From the NCBI RefSeq assembly GCF_011694515.1, contig NZ_CP050192.1, forward strand, positions 3,730,172 through 3,794,171: a stretch of 64,000 nucleotides of DNA, in the 5' to 3' direction. The stretch is from Mycobacterium sp. DL592 (lineage in GTDB: Bacteria > Actinomycetota > Actinomycetes > Mycobacteriales > Mycobacteriaceae). The notes below the pieces were generated by a model. The model had not been told where the DNA came from. It saw only the letters and a list, made by a program, of their open reading frames with translations, and ran no database searches. Within the stretch, counting starts at the first letter, position 1, and every line of letters begins with the position of its first letter. A program made the translations under genes and the position numbers. This document shows positions 36,382-47,152 of the stretch, one piece after another.

Positions 36382-38030
36382 ATGTCCGACAACCGCCCCG
36401 TGGCGACCCGCCGCGGGTTGGGACTGACACGTTTGCAGTTGCTCTGGTCATTCGCCTCCCCGCATCGCGGCACACTGGCCGGCGGCGCACTTCTGGGCCT
36501 GATCGGCTCAGCCGCCGGTCTGGCCACACCGATGATCACCAATCCCTCGGTGAACGTGTCGTGCTCGAAGCGCGCGAGACGATGGTGAACCGCATGCTGC
36601 GCGCCACGGTCCAGGCCGTGACCAAACGGCCCGCAGGCGAACTGGTCACCCGGGTGACCTCTGATTCGGTTCTGCTGCACGAGGCGGCCTCCACCAGCGT
36701 CATCGGACTCATCAACGGGTTCGTCATGCTGGTCGGCACGCTGGTGCTGATGGCTGTGCTGGACGTACCGCTGCTGCTCGCGACGCTCGCCGCGATCGTC
36801 GTGGTCTCGATCCTGTTCCTGGTTCTCATGCCGGGTGTCGCCGACGAAAGACAGACCGCGCAGCAACATCTGGGCCGCGTAGGCGGCACCCTCGAAGCGA
36901 CGTTGCACGCGATTCGCACAGTGAAGGCCAGTCGGGCAGAACAACGCCAGTCCGACAAGATCATCGAATCAGCTAGGGCGGCAACCGAACACAGTATTCG
37001 CGCCGTGCGAAGGGAATCGATCGCGGAAACCATCGCTTGGGCCGGCGTCGATTTCGCGATCATCATGATCCTGACGGTCGGTGCCTGGCGGGTGGGCAGC
37101 GGCGCGCTGGAACTGTCCAGTCTGGTCGCTTTCCTGCTCTACGCATTCGGCCTGATGGACCCGGTGACCGAGTTGTCCACCAATGTCACCACGTTGCAGA
37201 CGGGAATCGCCGCCGCTGGGCGCATCCGCGAGGTCCAGCAGCTCGACACCGAACCAATCCTCGGTTCGGGCGTTCGCCCGACCGGCGGAGCGCGTGTCGG
37301 CCAGCCCGCACTGGAATTGCGTTGCGTCACCGCTGCTTACGAGGGACGTAGGGCGGCCGTTCACGATGTGAACCTGGCCATCCCGGAGCGCGGACACATC
37401 GCGATCGTCGGCCCATCAGGGGCCGGCAAGACGACGGTGTTGTCGCTCATCATGCAGTTCCTCGTACCCCAACGTGGCGAACTGTTCTTCGGTGGACAAC
37501 CGTATTCGACCGTCGGACATGACCACATCCGCAGCCGGCTGGCTTTCGTGGAACAGGAGACACCTGTCCTGCCGGGCACGGTCCGGGAGAACCTGCTCTA
37601 CAGCGTCGGTTCGGCGACCGATCAGCAATTGCACCGGGTACTCGATGAAGTCCGTCTGGCAGACGACATCGCCGCGCTCGAACACGGACTGGACACCGAC
37701 CTCACATCGTCGGCGATATCGACGGGCCAGCGCCAGCGCATCGCGCTGGCCCGCGCGATCATCAATCCGTCCCAGGTGCTGGTCCTCGACGAGGCGACCG
37801 CACACGTCGACGGACTCAGCGAAGCCGCCGTCCACGACTGCATTCGGCTGCGAGCCCAGGTTCAGGCTGTCGTCACCGTCGCGCACCGCCTGTCGACGGT
37901 CGTCGACGCCGACACGATCGTCGTGATGCAGGACGGACGGATCCGGGCGCGGGGCACGCATGCCGAACTGCTGGCATCCGATGGCCTCTACCGCAATCTG
38001 GTCGCCGCGATGCACATCCCGAATCAATAG
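36382..38030 (+). pseudogene. ABC exporter (fused permease-ATPase), internal deletion and frameshift
   Basis: The frame starts at the ATG at 36382 with MSDNRPVATRRGLGLTRLQ and a first membrane segment, but reads into a stop at 36588. Exporter sequence resumes in another frame near 36540 (LGERVVLEARETMVNRML). Compared with ordinary ABC exporters, about 50-70 residues covering the end of TM1, the first loop and TM2 are missing. The rest is intact: remaining membrane helices, Walker A GPSGAGKTT, a variant signature STGQRQR, Walker B VLVLDEAT and H-loop AHRLST. A shortened protein from an internal start (ORF 36561-38030) is possible but would lack two helices. Confidence 0.8.
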
Positions 38031-38148
38031 CCGGTCGCACTTCAGCCATTCGGCGGCCGACAGCGGCCTGTCGGCGGATTCCGGTCGGGTTTGCGGCCCG
38101 TCAGGCTGGTCGGGTCGTGGTTGGCCGCTACCAAGTCTGAGGTGCGTC

Positions 38149-38787
38149 ATGAAGATCGTGGGTTTCCTGTTGGCACTGGTGACCTCGGTGGTGGTCGAAC
38201 TCGCATGTGGTGCAGGAATCTCCACCGCAGGTGTGGACAACCAACTCAGCATCGTCGACGGCCACGGCCGCACCTTGACCGTCGAGCAGGCGGACACCTT
38301 CCTCAACGGCGTCGCTCCCCTGGACCGCAACCGGTTGACCCGTGAGTGGTTACACTCCGGCAAGGCGGTCTACACCGTGACCGGTGACGGGGCCGACGAC
38401 TTCACCGGCAGCTTGGAGCTCGGCTATCAGGTCGGCTTCCCCTGGTCGCTGGGGGTCGGGATCAACTTCAGCTACACGACGCCCAACGTCCTGCTCGACA
38501 AGGCGTCGATCTCGCCGAACAGGTTCAATCCGCTGGGGTCGGTGATCACACCGAACCTGCTTCCGGGCGTCTCGATTGCGGCCAACCTGGGCAACGGCCC
38601 CGGCATCCAGGAGGTCAGCACCTTCTCGGTGAACGTCAAGGGCGCCAATGGCAGCGTGGCGGTGTCCAATGCGCACGGCACTGTGACCGGGGCGGCCGGC
38701 GGGCTGCTGCTTCGACCGTTCGCCCGGCTGATCTCCAAGGCCGGTGACAGTGTGACCACCTATGGCGACGCCTGGAACATGAACTGA
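38149..38787 (+). CDS. MspA-family outer-membrane porin
   Basis: A 212-residue porin precursor. Residues 1-27 are a signal peptide ending STA, and mature GVDNQLSIVDG matches the MspA N-terminus. Strongly MspA-like parts are FLNGVAPLDRNRLTREW, LELGYQVGFPWSLGVG and VSNAHGTVTGAAGG. It forms octameric channels for small hydrophilic solutes in fast-growing mycobacteria. The constriction differs: MspA Asp90-Asp91-Gly-Asp93 is Asp-Lys-Ala-Ser here, with one extra residue in the loop. The ATG has GAGG upstream. Confidence 0.94.
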   Translation: MKIVGFLLALVTSVVVELACGAGISTAGVDNQLSIVDGHGRTLTVEQADTFLNGVAPLDRNRLTREWLHSGKAVYTVTGDGADDFTGSLELGYQVGFPWSLGVGINFSYTTPNVLLDKASISPNRFNPLGSVITPNLLPGVSIAANLGNGPGIQEVSTFSVNVKGANGSVAVSNAHGTVTGAAGGLLLRPFARLISKAGDSVTTYGDAWNMN

Positions 38788-38797
38788 GGCAAGCGGA

Positions 38798-40207
38798 TTA
38801 CTGGGCGGCTTCGAGAAGTTCCTCGAGCGATTCGGCCAACAGCGCGGGGAACACGTCGACGTCGCTCATCGCCTCACGGTCGGCGTTGATGCCGAAGTAC
38901 AGCATGCCGCAGTAGGACGTCACTCCGATGGCGAGCACCTGGTCGTGCAGCAGCGGCGGGACGGCGTAGGTCTCGAGCAGTTTCGTTCCGGCCAGGTACA
39001 TCTGGGACTGCGGCCCGGGCACGTTGGTGATCAACAGGTTGAACTGGCGCGCGGAGAACTGGGTGGCCACCCTGGTGCCCATCGCGTGCAGCGTTGGCGG
39101 CGCGAACCCGGACAGCGTGACGATCGTGCGGGCGTCGACCAGGCTGGCCGCCGCCGAGTGCGACTCGGTGGCATGCGCGATCTGCGACAGCCGCACGACG
39201 GGGTTGCCTTCTCCGACCGGCAGGTCCACCAGGAACGGCGCCACCTCGCTGATTGCCTGGCCGGGGCCCGCGGCGCCCAGGTCGGCTTCGGGATAGACCG
39301 ACGTCGGGGCCATGGCGCGCACCGTCGCCGTGTTGGTCACCGGTTCGCCGCGCGACATCAGCCAGTTGCGCAGCGCACCGGCGATCACTGCGAGCACGAC
39401 GTCGTTGACGTCGCAGTCGTAGCGTGACCGCACCTTGCGGTAGTCGGCCAGTGAGCCGCTGGCCACGGTGAACCGCCGATTGCGTGACACCGTGGTGTTC
39501 AGCGGGCTGTCGGGTGCGGTGCCGCGCGCGACCGTGCGGGCGACGTCGGTGAGCCGGCGCGCCAGCTCGGCCAGCTCGGCGCTGCTGGTGGCCACGTCGG
39601 TGACGGCCGATCGGACCGCCTCGAGCTGCTGGCCCGGGCGGGCCAGCCAGTCACCGACCGCACCGAGGAGCAGCTGCCGGCTGCTGGGCTCGCGGCCGGG
39701 AATCCAGATGTCCTCGCCGAACGCCGGCGGCCGCTGTGTGCGGTCGGCGATGACGTGGCCGATCTCCAGGGCGGTCATCCCGTTGACCAGCGCCTGATGC
39801 GTCTTGGTGTAGACCGCCAGCCGGTTCTTGGCCAGGCCCTCGATGAGGTACATCTCCCACAGTGGCCGGGAGCGGTCCAGGGGCCGCGACCCCAGCCGGG
39901 CGATCAGTTCGTGCAGCTGGGCGTCGCTGCCCGGCGAGGGCAGCGCGGAGCGGCGCACGTGATAGGTGATGTCGAAGTCGGGGTCGTCGACCCAGACCGG
40001 GCGGGCCAGCCCCAGAGTCACCTCACGGACCTTCTGCCGGTACCGCGGGATCTGGGGCAACCGGTGCTCGATGGTCTCCAGCAGGGTGTCGTAGCTCAGC
40101 CCGGCGCGCGGTTTGCGCAGGATCGACAGCGAGCCGACGTACATCGGCGTCGAGGTGTTCTCCAGGTGAAAAAACGACGCATCCGATGCTGACAACCGAG
40201 TCACCAT
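38798..40207 (-). CDS. tgs3: WS/DGAT-family acyltransferase, Tgs3-like, degenerate active site
   Basis: A 469-residue wax ester synthase/diacylglycerol acyltransferase-like protein at the position of Rv3233c-Rv3234c (tgs3). It is full length and intact here, whereas I recall two pieces in M. tuberculosis. The usual HHxxxDG motif reads HQALVNG (His137-Gln138, Asn142-Gly143), so the second His and the Asp are changed. The ATG at 40207 begins MVTRLSASDASFFHLE, typical of the family. Activity in triacylglycerol synthesis is therefore doubtful. Confidence 0.9.
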   Translation of the reverse strand: MVTRLSASDASFFHLENTSTPMYVGSLSILRKPRAGLSYDTLLETIEHRLPQIPRYRQKVREVTLGLARPVWVDDPDFDITYHVRRSALPSPGSDAQLHELIARLGSRPLDRSRPLWEMYLIEGLAKNRLAVYTKTHQALVNGMTALEIGHVIADRTQRPPAFGEDIWIPGREPSSRQLLLGAVGDWLARPGQQLEAVRSAVTDVATSSAELAELARRLTDVARTVARGTAPDSPLNTTVSRNRRFTVASGSLADYRKVRSRYDCDVNDVVLAVIAGALRNWLMSRGEPVTNTATVRAMAPTSVYPEADLGAAGPGQAISEVAPFLVDLPVGEGNPVVRLSQIAHATESHSAAASLVDARTIVTLSGFAPPTLHAMGTRVATQFSARQFNLLITNVPGPQSQMYLAGTKLLETYAVPPLLHDQVLAIGVTSYCGMLYFGINADREAMSDVDVFPALLAESLEELLEAAQ

Positions 40208-40252
40208 CGTTGCGCTATTCCCTTCATCCGCTACAACCATTCCCCGGTCACT

Positions 40253-40311
40253 CCGCTCCTGCCCGCCGAGCGACCACTCCCCCGGGGTGCCGCCGCTCCT
40301 GCCCGCCGAGC
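40253..40311 (+). repeat. 19-bp direct repeat, 40 bp apart
   Basis: CCGCTCCTGCCCGCCGAGC occurs exactly at 40253-40271 and 40293-40311 in the 254-base gap between the divergent tgs3-like and Rv3235-like genes. It may be a paired regulatory site or a recent local duplication. Confidence 0.75.
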
Positions 40312-40461
40312 ACCCGAATCCGTCCCGACACGGTAACCGCCAACAGCACTGTCTCGCAGGAGGGGTGCACACGCGCCGGAGCCGATTGTGCCATCATGAC
40401 GCCAACGGTTCGCCCCTCTCCAGCGGCCGGTCCCCGATCGACCGATCACCGGAGAGTGCCC

Positions 40462-40920
40462 ATGTCCAGCGTCGTTCCCGTCGTCGATTACGAGCCCCCC
40501 GCAGCGCATGTCGGGGCCGTCCCGGTGCGTCTTGCCCGCAGGCGCGCCCCGCAATCGCCGCCTCGTCCGGCGCCACCGCCCGACACCGCCCCGATGCGGG
40601 CCGCGGGTGGTTTCGCCGACGCCGCGCTACGCCGGGTGCTGGAGGTCATCGACCGGCGCCGTCCACTGACCCAGCTACGTCCGCTGCTTGCCGGTGGCCT
40701 GGTCGACTCACTGCTGCCCGCGGTGGTGCGCCAGGAGCGCCGCTCCCCCGCGCGGCTGCGCCGGTTGCGGGTTCAGCCGGTGGGAGCCGACGGCACCGCG
40801 GCCGAGGTGGCCGCGACGTACACCCGCGACGAGCGGGTACACGCGATCGCCTGCCGGGTGCAGCAGATGCCGACGCCGACCGGTCTGCGCTGGCAGGTGG
40901 TAGCCCTGCACATCGGCTGA
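40462..40920 (+). CDS. Rv3235-family protein
   Basis: A 152-residue protein at the position of Rv3235. The N-terminal half is Pro/Arg-rich and probably disordered; the C-terminal half (about 60-152) is a compact domain with RRLRVQPVGADG, ATYTRDERVHAIACRVQQ and GLRWQVVALHIG. Proteins of this type often lie near secA in actinobacteria. GGAGAG 5 bases upstream fixes the ATG. It is convergent with secA1. The function is unknown. Confidence 0.82.
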   Translation: MSSVVPVVDYEPPAAHVGAVPVRLARRRAPQSPPRPAPPPDTAPMRAAGGFADAALRRVLEVIDRRRPLTQLRPLLAGGLVDSLLPAVVRQERRSPARLRRLRVQPVGADGTAAEVAATYTRDERVHAIACRVQQMPTPTGLRWQVVALHIG

Positions 40921-40929
40921 CCCGACCGG

Positions 40930-43731
<2,802 letters not shown>

Positions 43732-43792
43732 GTGTTCCCCTGGAACTATCGGAGGGGGTTTCCCTCGTGGATTGGAGGCGTGAGCGCTCTCC

Positions 43793-43798
43793 ATCCTA
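43793..43798 (-). promoter_or_regulatory. putative secA1 -10 element (TAGGAT)
   Basis: TAGGAT on the minus strand would start transcription near 43786, giving a leader of about 55 bases before the GTG with AGGGG just upstream of it. No clear -35 is visible. Confidence 0.35.
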
Positions 43799-43823
43799 GG
43801 TGAAGCGCTGTTGGCCACCCGCC

Positions 43824-43862
43824 AGCCTTGATCCGGCCCGCCAGGCGAGCCGGATCAAGGCT
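43824..43862 (-). terminator. strong hairpin between hpf and secA1
   Basis: A perfect 13-bp stem (AGCCTTGATCCGG and complement) with a 13-base loop begins 7 bases after the hpf stop. No T-run follows. It may be a U-less terminator, as proposed for mycobacteria, or an mRNA-stabilising end. Confidence 0.55.
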
Positions 43863-43869
43863 GCTCAGC

Positions 43870-44544
43870 TCAGGACAGCCGGATCAGGCCGTAGTCGTAG
43901 GCGTGCCGGCGGTAGACGACCGACGGGCGGTCGCTCTCCTTGTCGTGGAACAAGAAGAAGTCGTGGCCCACCAGCTCCATCTCGTAGAGCGCGTCATCGA
44001 CCGTCATCGGCTTGGCCGGGTGGTCCTTGGTGCGCACGATGCGGCCCGGCTCGTGGTCTTCGACCGCGATGTCCTCGACGGCGGTTGCCGTGTCGGCCTT
44101 GGGGGCGAATGCGGTGGCGGCGTCGATGACGGCGGTCGCCTGGTGCAGCGAGACCGGCGTCTTGTCGCCGTAGTGCACCTTGCGCCGGTCTTTGCTGCGG
44201 CGCAGCCGGTTCTCGAGCTTGTGCACCGCGGCCTCGAACGCTCCGTAGAAGCTGTCGGCGCAGCCCTCGCCGCGGACGACGGGGCCGCGTCCGCGCGCGG
44301 TGATCTCGACGTGCTGACAGTTCTTGCGCTGGCGGCGGTTGCGTTCGTGCTCGAGCTCGACGTCGAAACGGTAGATCGTGCGATCGAACCGCTCGAGGCG
44401 AGCGAGCTTGCCCGCGACGTATACGCGGTAGTGGTCGGGGACCTCGACGTTGCGACCCGTCACCTGAACTTCGGCGTTGGGCTGGGCTTCGGAGGTCTCG
44501 TCGGCGTCGGTCAACTGTTCTGTGTTCACGGATTGGATTGACAT
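43870..44544 (-). CDS. hpf: long-form ribosome hibernation promoting factor (RafS/MPY type)
   Basis: A 224-residue protein matching Rv3241c. The N-terminal ribosome-binding domain (about 22-125) contains VQVTGRNVEVPDHYRVYVAG and RLRRSKDRRKVHYG. A linker leads to the C-terminal dimerisation domain (about 165-224) with KPMTVDDALYEMELVGHDFF and YRRHAYDYGLIRL. It inactivates or protects idle 70S ribosomes. The ATG at 44544 is preferred, with uncertain ribosome binding; longer starts to 44667 add Arg-rich sequence unlike the family. Confidence 0.93.
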   Translation of the reverse strand: MSIQSVNTEQLTDADETSEAQPNAEVQVTGRNVEVPDHYRVYVAGKLARLERFDRTIYRFDVELEHERNRRQRKNCQHVEITARGRGPVVRGEGCADSFYGAFEAAVHKLENRLRRSKDRRKVHYGDKTPVSLHQATAVIDAATAFAPKADTATAVEDIAVEDHEPGRIVRTKDHPAKPMTVDDALYEMELVGHDFFLFHDKESDRPSVVYRRHAYDYGLIRLS

Positions 44545-44837
44545 GCTTGACAACTCGTTTCTCTTACGGGTTGCACGCACGCGGCGTGCCGGCCTGTCAT
44601 CGATAAGTGCGCCGGACAGGAGAGGCACGGATTCTCGCCCGCCGGCGCCAGAGGTCGAAGAACTCACCTCCTACCGTTTGGGCGAAGTGGCGGGCCTGGT
44701 ACTCGACCGCCCCCGTGATGTGTTCACGGTGTGTTGGCCCCGACGGTAGTCCGTGTTCACACGGTGAGCCACCTTTTCGAGGTACCAGTTTGGGTGTTCT
44801 TTGGGCCTTCATAACAAGGACAAACGACATCGAATGC
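44545..44837. other. 293-base gap upstream of hpf
   Basis: No convincing ORF or RNA gene is seen. It contains CCGTGT-TC-ACACGG (44751-44764), a 6-bp-arm palindrome, and a related TGTTCACGGTG at about 44721. These may be control sites for hpf transcription, but the regulator is not recognisable. Confidence 0.4.
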
Positions 44838-45467
44838 TCAGGCGTGCGCGAGGGTGAGCACAGCCGTCACTTTCGCCCCTGCGGCGTGCAGGGTGTGCAC
44901 CGATTCCCGGGCGGTCGCGCCGGTGGTGACGATGTCGTCGATCAGCAGCACGGGGCCCTCGACGGGCCGGGTGAGACGCAGCCTGCCGCGCAGGTTGTGC
45001 TCGCGCGCGGTGCTCGTCAGGCCGACGGAATCGCGGACCAGGGCCCTGGTGCGAAGGGCGGAGACGACGGCGATGCCGGGGTTGTGTTCGGTGGCGGCCG
45101 TGGCGAGGCGGGTGACGGGGTCACCGCCGCGGCGGCGCACGGCCGAGGCCCGGGTGGGGGCCGGGACTACGGTGATCGGGGTGTCGGCGATACCCCACCG
45201 GATGAGTTGGTGGATGCCGAGGGCCAGGGCGCGGGACAGCGGTGCGACGAGGTCGCGGCGGCCGTGTTCTTTGAGCGCGACGATGGCCTGACGGCGGGCG
45301 CCGGCGTAGGGACCGAGGGCGAAGACGGGCACACCGGGATCGGCGCGGGGGGTGATCACGTGCGGTTCGTCAGCGTGGACGGCCAGCGTCGCGGCGCACG
45401 GGTCGCACCACCGCGTCGACGGGGCACCGCAGCCGCCACACTCCAGGGGCAGGACCAGGTCGAGCAC
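44838..45467 (-). CDS. ComF-family phosphoribosyltransferase-like protein
   Basis: A 209-residue ComF/GntX-like protein matching Rv3242c. The N-terminal zinc-type region is LECGGCGAPSTRWCDPC; the C-terminal PRPP-binding loop is VLLIDDIVTTGATARES. In competent bacteria ComF helps DNA uptake; the role in mycobacteria is unknown. The GTG start is at 45467. No competence genes are nearby. Confidence 0.9.
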   Translation of the reverse strand: MLDLVLPLECGGCGAPSTRWCDPCAATLAVHADEPHVITPRADPGVPVFALGPYAGARRQAIVALKEHGRRDLVAPLSRALALGIHQLIRWGIADTPITVVPAPTRASAVRRRGGDPVTRLATAATEHNPGIAVVSALRTRALVRDSVGLTSTAREHNLRGRLRLTRPVEGPVLLIDDIVTTGATARESVHTLHAAGAKVTAVLTLAHA

Positions 45468-45497
45468 CCCTGCAGTGTGGCGCCGGGGTGTGACAGC

Positions 45498-45665
45498 TCA
45501 GAGTCCGGCCGAGCGCCGTTCGACGTCGGCGGCCGCGCCGATCCAGACCGCGTAGGCGGCCGACGTGGCGATCTGGTCGACGACGTCTTCGTTGCCGCCG
45601 AGTTCGCGCACCTGGTCGCCGATCGCGTAGCGAATGATGTCCACCGATGTCATCAATGGGCTCAT
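45498..45665 (-). CDS. small hypothetical protein (55 aa)
   Basis: A 55-residue acidic protein beginning MSPLMTSVDIIRYAIGDQ. The ATG at 45665 has a near-perfect GAGGAGG with 5-base spacing, the strongest ribosome binding site in this neighbourhood, which argues that it is translated. A weaker in-frame start at 45698 would place that site inside the coding region. It has no membrane segment, signal or known motif. It lies 30 bases upstream of comF on the same strand and may be co-transcribed. Confidence 0.65.
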   Translation of the reverse strand: MSPLMTSVDIIRYAIGDQVRELGGNEDVVDQIATSAAYAVWIGAAADVERRSAGL

Positions 45666-45778
45666 GGTTGCCTCCTCGTAACCCCCGTATGACGCCACGG
45701 TAGGCCGAGAAAGTTAGCTCGGCTAGGTGATTCGCTGCGGGGTGCCGTGAGGGTGTGACGAGGGTTACTCTTCGAGCC

Positions 45779-46600
45779 ATGGCCGACGGGCTCAGTTTCA
45801 TCGACGCAAACGGACTCAGGTTTGCCTACTTCGACGAAGGTTCGGGCCCGCTCGTGCTTCTACTCCACGGGTTCCCTGACACCGCACATACGTGGGACCA
45901 CCTTCGCTCCCGGCTTGCCGCACAGGGCTATCGCGCCGTCAGCCCGTTCATGCGCGGATATCAGCCGACCGGCATCCCGGATGCGGATCCGGATCAGGAG
46001 ACCTTGGCGCGCGACGTCCTTGCACTGATACCCGCCCTGGGGGCGCAGGACGCCATCGTCGTCGGCCACGATTGGGGCGCCGCGGCCGCCTACGGTGCCG
46101 CAGCGCTCGATCCGCACCGGGTCGCGAAGCTGATCACGATCGCCATTCCGCACCCAGGAGCCCTGAAACCGTCGTTGCGGAAACTTTGGGGCATCCGCCA
46201 CTTCGCGACATACAAACTCCCGGGAGCCCCGAAACGCTTCGCACGTAACGACTTTGCGGCGCTACCCGCGATCTACCGGCGGTGGTCGCCCACGTGGAGT
46301 CCGGCCCCGGACGAGTTCGACGCCGTCCGAGCGTGCTTCTCGAATCCCAGGAGCCTCAATGCCGCGTTCGGCTACTACCGGAAACTCTCGCCCTTCCCGT
46401 CCGCATCGCTGAAGTCGCAGATCACGGTGCCGACCGTGGCCTTCGTTGGAAGCGATGACCCCATAGCAGAACCATCGGACTTCCGGGGCGCCGCCCGGAT
46501 GTTTGACAGCGACTACATCGTCGAGGAATCTCCCGGCGGACATTTCCTGCACCGCGAGCACCCTGATGAGTTCGCGGAGCGCCTCCTGACCCACATCTGA
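45779..46600 (+). CDS. alpha/beta hydrolase, epoxide hydrolase-like
   Basis: A 273-residue hydrolase. The oxyanion motif is LLLHGFPDTAHTW (HGxP), and the nucleophile is Asp in VVGHDWGAAAAY, as in epoxide hydrolases and haloalkane dehalogenases. The His near the end is in ESPGGHFLHREHP. The substrate is unknown. The ATG at 45779 starts MADGLSFIDANG; a GTG at 45755 would add 8 residues. It is convergent with the VOC gene. Confidence 0.88.
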   Translation: MADGLSFIDANGLRFAYFDEGSGPLVLLLHGFPDTAHTWDHLRSRLAAQGYRAVSPFMRGYQPTGIPDADPDQETLARDVLALIPALGAQDAIVVGHDWGAAAAYGAAALDPHRVAKLITIAIPHPGALKPSLRKLWGIRHFATYKLPGAPKRFARNDFAALPAIYRRWSPTWSPAPDEFDAVRACFSNPRSLNAAFGYYRKLSPFPSASLKSQITVPTVAFVGSDDPIAEPSDFRGAARMFDSDYIVEESPGGHFLHREHPDEFAERLLTHI

Positions 46601-46610
46601 TCGACCGCGG

Positions 46611-47138
46611 CTACCCGAACAGCACGCGAATCGGGTCGCTGCCGTCCCAGTCGACGGCGGCGCTGCGCACGAAGTCGACCATCCACAACGAGGACGCGGT
46701 GAGCTCCATCAGCTCGATGATCGTCGCGGTGTTACCCGGCGCCTCGAAGTAGGCGTAGCGCGCCGACTCCGCGTCGCCGCCCGACCACACCACCGGCCAG
46801 CCGGCGGCCTGCCCGGCCGCCAGTGCCGCGTCGAAGTCATCCGCCCAATAGGCCAGCTGGTGATAGCCGTCTCCCCCGGCGTCGGTGAACTCCGAGTAGA
46901 TCGACGGGCCGTCGTCGTCCTGGCGGATCACTTCGATCTGCATGTCGCCGCTGTTGGCGAACCCGATTGTCAGTGTCACCGTGCACGGCTGCCCACGGTA
47001 GGTGCCCGACTGGGTGATACCCCGCATCACGAACCACGGGCCCACACCGAGCTGCAGCCAATCGTTCAAGGCAGCATCGAAATCGCGAACGATGTAGCCG
47101 ATCTGGCGGATCGGTCCGGGCAGCACAGGTCCGGGCAC
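46611..47138 (-). CDS. VOC/glyoxalase-family protein
   Basis: A 175-residue vicinal-oxygen-chelate protein with the two-module pattern: GPIRQIGYIVRDFDAALNDW opens the first half, and GYHQLAYWADDFDAALAAG opens the second. Possible metal ligands are His in YHQLAYW and Glu in TATIIELME. It resembles methylmalonyl-CoA epimerase-like or ring-cleaving subfamilies; the function is not assigned. The GTG has AAGGAGAAG upstream. It lies 14 bases after lpqB on the same strand and is probably co-transcribed with it. Confidence 0.85.
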   Translation of the reverse strand: MPGPVLPGPIRQIGYIVRDFDAALNDWLQLGVGPWFVMRGITQSGTYRGQPCTVTLTIGFANSGDMQIEVIRQDDDGPSIYSEFTDAGGDGYHQLAYWADDFDAALAAGQAAGWPVVWSGGDAESARYAYFEAPGNTATIIELMELTASSLWMVDFVRSAAVDWDGSDPIRVLFG

Positions 47139-47152
47139 GTTGCTTCTCCTTC

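Noticed and set aside
36561..38030. Complete ABC exporter starting at 36561
   Set aside because: The N-terminal membrane helices are missing and a matching upstream fragment lies in another frame, so a deletion is the better explanation.
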